DNA from: an uncultured bacterium
GTDB lineage: Bacteria > Muiribacteriota > Ozemobacteria > Ozemobacterales > Ozemobacteraceae
Assembly: GCA_946407375.1 (NCBI GenBank)
Contig: CAMJNS010000015.1
Span: forward strand, 1 to 37,689
Reading direction: 5' to 3'
DNA: 37,689 nucleotides
Shown here: piece after piece, positions 32,532 to 37,689 of the stretch
How the letters are laid out: every line of letters begins with the position of its first letter
Numbering within the stretch: position 1 is the stretch's first letter
The notes under the pieces: generated by a model
What the model saw: only the letters and a program-made list of their open reading frames with translations
Told to the model about the DNA's origin: nothing
Database searches by the model: none
Translations under genes and position numbers: made by a program

Positions 32532-33543
32532 CGTCTTCGTCCTCATCGCCACCTATTTCGGTAAAGTCACCAGCAGGAACATCTTTTAAGCTATCATCAA
32601 TTTCTTCATCATCAATATCATCAGCTTTTTTCTTTTTATCTTTTTTCTTTTTGTCTTTTTTCTTTTTATCCTTCTTCTTATCTTTATCCTTTTTGCCCTT
32701 TCCAGAATCAGAACCAGGATAAACAGTTGCGTGAACGTTTCCTACAGCAATAGTTCTTTCTTCATCAGGATAATAAAGGATTTTATTGGCAAAGAGTTCG
32801 GAAGTCTGCTGTTTGTTTGTTCCTTTTTCTTTTGAAACCTGCTGAGCATGAGCATGTCCAACTATTGTCACCTGACTTGAAAGATTCAAATAAATAGCTT
32901 TATCGCCAGTTGCAGTGAGAGTATCTGTCACTATAACCACGTTATTACGGCAAATAGCTTTTTCTTCTTTGGAAAACATTTCCATATATTCGCATGTAAT
33001 TTCAGTTATAGGCTTCTTTTCGTTTTCTTCAGCTTCTTCTTCTGTTTCGCTTTCTCTATATTCTACTTCTATTACCCTAACATTGCCTTTTGCTAAAAAA
33101 CGGTCTTCTTTATTAAATGATTCAACTTCATTACAAGTAAGAATTACTCTTGTTTTTGAACTTGATTTTCCATTTTCGCCATTTTTTTCACGTTCTATAA
33201 TTCTTGTTACCTTAGGATTTCCTCTAGCCACAAGTCTATCTTCTTTAGGGTAAGCTTCAAGATAATCTGATGTTAATACAGTATCTGGTTGAGTTACTTT
33301 AACGTTATCTATTGCTTTAATAACCTCTAACTCCTGATCATAAATGCCGCGGTCAGCAGTCATAACACTATCTTTTTGTTCTGCCTTAATACCACCTCTT
33401 GCAACATATATACCGTTATGAAAAGTCATTAACTTACTTGTAAAAACCATATCACCTGTAGTAACGGTAGTTTGGGCATTGGCATTAGGAATAACCAAAA
33501 TGACCATTAACAAAACGAATATATTAGAAATAAGCTTTTTCAT
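32524..33543 (-). CDS. lptA: LPS transport protein LptA/OstA-like, with Lys-rich and acidic tail
   Basis: Periplasmic protein of the OstA/LptA beta-jellyroll type that forms the bridge carrying LPS across the periplasm. It begins with a signal peptide (MKKLIS, hydrophobic core, ANA|Q). The body has repeated strand units typical of the family: YVARGGIKAEQ, TADRGIYDQELEVIKAIDNVKVTQPDT, RLVARGNPKVT, FLAKGNVRVIEVE, TGDKAIYLNLSSQVTIVGHAHA and ILYYPDEERTIAVGNV. The length (339) is well above E. coli LptA (~185), owing to extra jellyroll units and a tail. The tail has a Lys-Asp run coded partly by three 15-base repeats, then ~30 mostly acidic residues. It overlaps lptC (ATGA) and lptB. Confidence 0.88.
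   Translation of the reverse strand: MKKLISNIFVLLMVILVIPNANAQTTVTTGDMVFTSKLMTFHNGIYVARGGIKAEQKDSVMTADRGIYDQELEVIKAIDNVKVTQPDTVLTSDYLEAYPKEDRLVARGNPKVTRIIEREKNGENGKSSSKTRVILTCNEVESFNKEDRFLAKGNVRVIEVEYRESETEEEAEENEKKPITEITCEYMEMFSKEEKAICRNNVVIVTDTLTATGDKAIYLNLSSQVTIVGHAHAQQVSKEKGTNKQQTSELFANKILYYPDEERTIAVGNVHATVYPGSDSGKGKKDKDKKKDKKKKDKKKKDKKKKADDIDDEEIDDSLKDVPAGDFTEIGGDEDEDDE
32626..32670 (-). repeat. Three 15-bp tandem repeats inside lptA
   Basis: The plus-strand unit TTTTTTCTTTTTATC is present three times back to back, with one base different in the middle copy. On the coding strand each gives a five-residue Asp-Lys-rich step. Repeat number can change without shifting frame. Confidence 0.85.
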
Positions 33544-34274
33544 TTCTGAGTTTCCTCGGATTTAAGATTTGTTTGCGATTCACTTGCAACATTATTATTT
33601 GTATTTGTAGCATTATTAATTTCTATTTTTGAAGTTGAAGAAGAATTAACATTCCCTAGAATATTTTCTATAGGCTCAGCTATAGGAAGACCGCTTATGG
33701 GGTCTTTATCAGTCATAGGCTTTTCAAGTTCTTTTTTTTCTTCCCATAATCTTATGACAACCTGTTGATTAATTGTAATCTCTTTGTTTTCGGTGTTATA
33801 AACCATACCTAAGCCTGTCAACACGGCATTATCTTTCCAAAAAGTAACAGGTCTTTGAGTGCTTAATTCTTTTCTATTGAACAGATACCGCATTTCTTCA
33901 GTTCTCATTCGTTCATTGTCGGTATCCCAAAATCTAACATCTCCCCAAAATTTGGCTTCGAAAGGACTTTTTGTCGCACTAGCAGCAATAAGTTTGCCTG
34001 TATAAGTTGCAACTTCTTCTTTAAAGAATAAAACCTTTATATCTTTTGCCTCCATATTGCTCTGACTATCGTCCATTTCACAATTTGTAGCATACATTCT
34101 AGCATGCTCAAAACCATTTTCTATCTGGCTAAAATTCACATTATCCAAAGTCATTTTATGTTTGGTATAAGTGCCTTTGGCACCTTCTTCAAATTTATCA
34201 TCCCAGAGAATTATGGCAATGAAAGTAGCAAGAAGAATACCCCAAAACCAGAAACTAGAGAAAATATTTTTCAT
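33540..34274 (-). CDS. lptC: LPS export protein LptC-like
   Basis: Bitopic inner-membrane protein that passes LPS from the LptB-FG complex to LptA. An N-terminal TM helix (residues ~6-23, SSFWFWGILLATFIAII) is followed by jellyroll-type strands: MTLDNVNFSQIENGFEHARM, NMEAKDIKVLFF, and FEAKFWGDVRFWDTDNERMRTEE, then LTGLGMVYNTENKEITI. The C-terminal ~60 residues are Asn/Ser/Thr-rich and look disordered, making it longer (244) than E. coli LptC (191). It overlaps the acyltransferase stop by one base (TAATG) and lptA by four (ATGA). The family call rests on domain pattern and position in the Kdo-Lpt gene order. Confidence 0.88.
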   Translation of the reverse strand: MKNIFSSFWFWGILLATFIAIILWDDKFEEGAKGTYTKHKMTLDNVNFSQIENGFEHARMYATNCEMDDSQSNMEAKDIKVLFFKEEVATYTGKLIAASATKSPFEAKFWGDVRFWDTDNERMRTEEMRYLFNRKELSTQRPVTFWKDNAVLTGLGMVYNTENKEITINQQVVIRLWEEKKELEKPMTDKDPISGLPIAEPIENILGNVNSSSTSKIEINNATNTNNNVASESQTNLKSEETQK

Positions 34275-35158
34275 TATCTTATTTTTCCCATTTCAGCAAA
34301 GCTGTATCTGTCATGGAACCAAAAAAAGAATTCAGGATGCTTGCGGTATTCTGTTTCATAAACTTTAGCATATTTTTGAACTCTATCACGCATACTTTCG
34401 CCTTTTTCCCAAACAATGGGCTTTTTAACTTTAAATACAAGATTGCCGTTGGGCTGTCTTTCTGCGAAAATAGGGACAATAGGCATTCCACTTCTGACTG
34501 AAATAATTACAGGAGCACTATAAAAAGAAGCATTTCGACCGAAAAACTCAACCTGATAGCCCCATTCCCTTGCATTCAAATCACAAAGAATAGTAACAGG
34601 CTTATTATTATGAAGCAATTTAATAGCAGTCAAAATATTGTTCTTCATAACCACTTTAAGGTTGTGTTTTTCTCTAAAGTGGTTTATAAACTCTGTCATT
34701 TTCTGATTGTTGTTTGGGCGAGCTATTACAGTCATGTCTAAACCTGCTTTAATAAACTCGTATGCCAATACTTCCCAATTACAGAAATGACCGAGTAACA
34801 CTAGCGGAGTTTTGCCTTGTTTTTTGATATTGTCGATTATTTCAAGGTTTTCAAATTTACAAAAATCGGGATTTGCTTTGATAAGCTTATCGTAAAATAT
34901 AATTTCAATAAAATTCAAAGCAACATTTTCTATCATTCCATGAATAATTTCATCTTTTCTGTCTGCAAATTCAGCGGGAAGAAGTTCGTAAGCTTTGTTT
35001 ATTTCTTTTTTTCCAAAAGTTTTGATGGCTTTTATAAGCAATAGCTTGAGTTTTGGTATCCTTGTTATGGGAAGAAGCTGTATACCGCCTATTAATAGAC
35101 GTATTAAATAGTAGCGTATAGTTCTTCTTATTATTTTTAAACGTTCTTTTATATTCAT
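34274..35158 (-). CDS. LpxL/HtrB-family acyltransferase, LPS operon copy
   Basis: Inner-membrane lipid A late acyltransferase or related LPLAT enzyme. It has an N-terminal hydrophobic segment (YYLIRLLIGGIQLLPI), the catalytic LLGHFCNWE (His124, Glu129), and the terminal HPEFFFWFHDRY signature. It differs from the other copy at 7520-8452, which lacks the hydrophobic N-terminus and has a different VDQDNG-type motif (here LCDLNAREWG). The overlap with kdsC is four bases and with lptC one. Given its neighbours it is the better candidate of the two for true lipid A acylation. Confidence 0.9.
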   Translation of the reverse strand: MNIKERLKIIRRTIRYYLIRLLIGGIQLLPITRIPKLKLLLIKAIKTFGKKEINKAYELLPAEFADRKDEIIHGMIENVALNFIEIIFYDKLIKANPDFCKFENLEIIDNIKKQGKTPLVLLGHFCNWEVLAYEFIKAGLDMTVIARPNNNQKMTEFINHFREKHNLKVVMKNNILTAIKLLHNNKPVTILCDLNAREWGYQVEFFGRNASFYSAPVIISVRSGMPIVPIFAERQPNGNLVFKVKKPIVWEKGESMRDRVQKYAKVYETEYRKHPEFFFWFHDRYSFAEMGKIR

Positions 35159-35691
35159 CTGTTCGCAAATGTCTTTACAATATCATCTAACAAACCCTTA
35201 TGGGCAAGAATAATATCTACGGTCTCGCGTATAGCACCGAAACCGCCTTTTCTAGAAAGAATATAGTCTGCATACGGTCTTATAACTTCATGATGGTTAG
35301 CGGGAACAAAAAACAAACCCACTTTTGTGCCTACAGGCAAATCATTAATATCATCACCAATATAAGCTACTTCTTCCGGTTTAAGACCTCTTTTTTTCAT
35401 TATGGAATCAATTGCTTCGTTTTTATCAGCTATATTTTGATGAAGTTCATCAAATTTAAGTTCTTGAGCTCGTTTTGTGAGAGCCCCAGAAGCTCTGCCA
35501 GTAATACAGCCTGCGGCTAATCCAGCCATATGCCATATTTTTAAGCCCATACCGTCTAAAGTTGAGAAAAACTTCAATTCAATACCATCATTGCCTAATA
35601 CAATGCGACCATCGGTTAAAACACCGTCACAATCAAAAAGAAGCAACTTAATATTTTTACATGCATTTTTAAATGCATCAGCTTGTTTCAT
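35155..35691 (-). CDS. kdsC: 3-deoxy-D-manno-octulosonate-8-phosphate phosphatase (KdsC)
   Basis: HAD-superfamily C0-type phosphatase releasing Kdo for LPS inner core. The nucleophile motif is LLFDCDGVLTDG (Asp20, Asp22), with FSTLDGMGLKIW, CITGRASGALTKRA, and the Mg site YIGDDINDLPV, ending with DYILSRKGGFGAIRE. Length 178 is standard for the tetrameric KdsC. AAGGG seven bases upstream supports the ATG. It is first in the LPS gene run and separated by 94 bases from the cyclase gene. A Cys replaces the usual Val between the two nucleophile-site aspartates, a mild change. Confidence 0.94.
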   Translation of the reverse strand: MKQADAFKNACKNIKLLLFDCDGVLTDGRIVLGNDGIELKFFSTLDGMGLKIWHMAGLAAGCITGRASGALTKRAQELKFDELHQNIADKNEAIDSIMKKRGLKPEEVAYIGDDINDLPVGTKVGLFFVPANHHEVIRPYADYILSRKGGFGAIRETVDIILAHKGLLDDIVKTFANR

Positions 35692-35721
35692 GAATTTACC
35701 CTTTTGCTATAGAGATTATTA

Positions 35722-35750
35722 AATCTAACATAATATTAAACTTTTTTAAA
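35722..35750 (-). promoter_or_regulatory. Weak candidate promoter of the kdsC-lpt run
   Basis: Minus-strand TTTAAA (35750-35745), 17 bases, then TAGATT (35727-35722) with a TGT extension. Only four of six matches in each box, but the implied leader (about 24 bases) matches the other genes. Confidence 0.3.
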
Positions 35751-35785
35751 GAGGTAGAAAAAGGGGGAGCAAAGGGTGGAGTCTG

Positions 35786-37689
35786 TTATTTTTGCGTTAA
35801 ACGGTATACACCATCCCAATTTTTTGGGGGATTTTCCATAAGAGTTTTACATCTATCAACAAACATTTTAGCTGTCTTATCTTCCGGGAAATGTTCTATT
35901 ATTGTTTCATACATTGCTTCTGCTTCCTTCCATTCTGAAGAAAGATAATGAACCAAAGCCCTTTCAGACATAGTGGAAAGCCTCAAAAGTATTCGGGAGC
36001 GATTATCATTTACTGTTCCCATTAACTGATACACAGTAACACTTTGTTGTCTACCCTTGACAGCAACAATATCAAGAACTCTGAAAATCAATGAATCTCC
36101 AGCTTCTTTTTCTGTGCTTTCACTAACTATGATTCTAGAACCATATACTTTATTTAGCCCTTCTAATCTGTTTGCAAGATTAACACAGTCTCCAATAGCA
36201 GTATAATTAAATCTTTCCGAAGAACCGAAGTTTCCAACAAGTGAAACCCCTGTATTAATACCTATTCTTGTGTAAAAAGCTTTTCTTCCTTCGGAAATCC
36301 ACTTTTTATTAAGTTTATCAATAGATTTTTCAATTTCTAATGCGGCAATACAAGCATCTCTAGCTTGTTTTTCATTAGGTTGCGGAGCACCCCAGAAAGC
36401 CATAACAGAGTCCCCAATATATTTATCTATAGTGCCATTATGCTTATGAATAATGGTAGCAATTGAGTCAAAATACTCTGCTAACTGATTCACTAATTTA
36501 TGAGGGTCAACTTCTTCTGATATAGACGAAAAGTCGGCAATATCAGTAAACAATATAGTAACTTTGTTAGATTGAGCTTCAAGTTTTGCATCGTTTTTAT
36601 CCATAACTAGCTCTTTGACTATTTCATATGGAACATATTTTTTAAATGCACTCAAAGCCTTTTTCATAGAATTCATTGTGTCACTCATATTTTGTATTTC
36701 TGTAATCGGTGACTGTAAATCTATTTCACCATCAAAATCGAGTTTTTGTATTCTATCAGCTTCTTCTATTGCCTTATGTATCGGCTCTGTAAGTTCTTTA
36801 GCCAATGTTGAAGTCAAAAAACCAGCAATAACCAAAAGCCAGAAAGAAAAGAGCAATGTTGTTTCATGAATTCTAGCAATTGGACCAATAAAGTCATCTT
36901 CTGGCACAATAATGCCTAAAGTCCATTGTCCCCCGAATTTTTCAGAAAGTGGTCTAAATGAAGCTATATAACGTTCGCTATTATATTCAAAATTAAACTT
37001 TAGTTTTCTTCCTGCTAAAAATTCGTCTATAGCAAAGCGTTCTGGACCATTTTTTAAGGCTTGTTCAGCAGGTGACCTAGGGTGATTGACATTACCCAAA
37101 TGTTTTGAATTAGCCTTTTTATTAATAACCTTCGCAGGATGAGCAAAAATATGACCTTGATTGTCACAAATAAAAGCTATACCTGTTTCGCCAATTTTAA
37201 GAGTTTTTAAAAATGAATTTATTTCATTTAATCTAAAATCTATTCCGACCGTTCCCATAAAATTCATTTCTGAATCAAAAAGAGGCTGAGTGCAGGTCAC
37301 CCCAGGTTCTCTAGCCGTATAAAGGAAGTATTCGCTAGTCCAAACAGATTCCATATCTTTTTTAGTTTTCTTATACCAAAGTCTGTTACGAGGATCATAG
37401 CTTAAATCATCACTTCTAACATCACTTAATAGTTTATGGTCTAAATCTCTAGTTATCAATCTTAATCCGTGAGGAAGCGAAGTTCTTGATATAACTTTAG
37501 TAACAAAATTTTCCTCTGAATCACGATAAGTGATAAAGTAATCACCTTTTTCATCTCCAAAATAAATACTTTGAAATTGAGGGAAGGATTCTAAATACTC
37601 AATGAAGAAGGATTCATTAAAATTAACTGTTGCTGTTGATATAACGTTATTCTCTATAAGACGCTTTACAACTACACCATTCTTATTTG
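35786..37689 (-). CDS. Membrane Cache-HAMP-class III adenylate/guanylate cyclase (5' truncated)
   Basis: A membrane sensor that would make cAMP or cGMP. The frame is open to the window's right edge, so the start is outside. The N-terminal extracytoplasmic part is a double-Cache sensor (YDPRNRLWY, EPGVTCTQPLFD, FMGTVGIDF, GETGIAFICDNQGHIFAHP). A TM helix (LLFSFWLLVIAGFLTST) and a HAMP-like linker follow. The catalytic domain has the metal motif LFTDIADFSSIS, DKYIGDSVMAFWGAPQ, and ERFNYTAIGDCVNLANRLE with conserved Asp and Arg. The Lys in DKYIGD fits an adenylyl rather than guanylyl preference. The C-terminal ~55 residues, EWKEAEAMYE to PPKNWDGVYRL, look TPR-like, as in several bacterial cyclases. 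It ends 94 bases before kdsC on the same strand. Confidence 0.92.
   Translation of the reverse strand, partial: NKNGVVVKRLIENNVISTATVNFNESFFIEYLESFPQFQSIYFGDEKGDYFITYRDSEENFVTKVISRTSLPHGLRLITRDLDHKLLSDVRSDDLSYDPRNRLWYKKTKKDMESVWTSEYFLYTAREPGVTCTQPLFDSEMNFMGTVGIDFRLNEINSFLKTLKIGETGIAFICDNQGHIFAHPAKVINKKANSKHLGNVNHPRSPAEQALKNGPERFAIDEFLAGRKLKFNFEYNSERYIASFRPLSEKFGGQWTLGIIVPEDDFIGPIARIHETTLLFSFWLLVIAGFLTSTLAKELTEPIHKAIEEADRIQKLDFDGEIDLQSPITEIQNMSDTMNSMKKALSAFKKYVPYEIVKELVMDKNDAKLEAQSNKVTILFTDIADFSSISEEVDPHKLVNQLAEYFDSIATIIHKHNGTIDKYIGDSVMAFWGAPQPNEKQARDACIAALEIEKSIDKLNKKWISEGRKAFYTRIGINTGVSLVGNFGSSERFNYTAIGDCVNLANRLEGLNKVYGSRIIVSESTEKEAGDSLIFRVLDIVAVKGRQQSVTVYQLMGTVNDNRSRILLRLSTMSERALVHYLSSEWKEAEAMYETIIEHFPEDKTAKMFVDRCKTLMENPPKNWDGVYRLTQK

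Noticed and set aside
32285..32700. Charge pairing between the acidic LptB leader and the Lys-rich LptA tail
   Set aside because: LptB is cytoplasmic and LptA periplasmic, so they should not meet directly.
32290..32722. Plus-strand frames opposite lptB and lptA rich in Ser and Phe
   Set aside because: They are antisense images of the Glu/Asp and Lys-rich coding segments, not genes.

Overview
The window is an AT-rich, gene-dense stretch of a bacterial chromosome from a diderm (Gram-negative) and probably anaerobic organism. The outer membrane is shown by Kdo phosphatase (kdsC), lipopolysaccharide export genes (lptC, lptA, lptB), two LpxL/HtrB-type acyltransferases and a heavy-metal RND pump. 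Anaerobic amino-acid metabolism is shown by indolepyruvate:ferredoxin oxidoreductase (iorAB), an iron-type alcohol dehydrogenase, formiminotransferase-cyclodeaminase and a DUF362 ferredoxin-like protein. I cannot place the phylum securely. The gene mix would suit a deep-branching candidate group such as Riflebacteria, but that is a guess. No rRNA, tRNA, CRISPR array, phage gene or transposase gene was seen.

Layout. 1-7.5 kb (+): the 3' part of a CusA/CzcA-type RND pump, dipeptidase pepD, a periplasmic 5'-nucleotidase and an unknown secreted protein. 7.5-10.8 kb (-): a coupled trio of a secreted STN-like protein, a DUF362/2x[4Fe-4S] protein and an LpxL-like acyltransferase. 10.9-13.0 kb (+): a lipid kinase coupled to a DUF2953-like membrane protein. 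13.0-15.2 kb (-): fnlA-fnlC sugar-nucleotide genes. 15.2-17.5 kb: structured non-coding DNA, an ABC-2-like permease and the broken C-terminal stub of its ATPase. 17.6-19.3 kb: an RsbW-like kinase converging on aroA. 19.3-19.65 kb: a non-coding block with phased repeats and a MITE-like inverted-repeat element. 19.6-23.3 kb (-): iorB, iorA, alcohol dehydrogenase. 23.4-27.6 kb (+): ftcD, then a PspA/IM30-like protein followed after 4 bases by a Vps4-like AAA+ ATPase. 27.7-35.7 kb (-): an eight-gene run kdsC-lpxL-lptC-lptA-lptB-DUF3084-histidine kinase-coaE, mostly with overlapping ends. 35.8-37.7 kb (-): a membrane Cache-HAMP-adenylate/guanylate cyclase cut by the window edge.

How they fit together. 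Much of the window concerns the cell envelope: Kdo and LPS assembly and transport, acyl transfer, lipid phosphorylation, surface sugar synthesis, metal efflux and a PspA-type membrane-maintenance protein. Sensing proteins (histidine kinase, cyclase, RsbW-like kinase) are interspersed. The strongest candidate for an under-described system is the PspA + AAA+ pair. PspA/IM30 proteins belong to the ESCRT-III superfamily and Vps4 is the AAA+ motor of eukaryotic ESCRT-III, so this two-gene unit could be a minimal bacterial analogue. The second is the LPS operon, in which envelope export is coupled to a sensor kinase and a CoA-biosynthesis-like kinase.

Several promoters share one look: a TG-extended -10, often 17 bases after a TTG-type -35, with an inferred leader of about 21-28 bases. 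This pattern helped choose starts for pepD, fnlA and ftcD.
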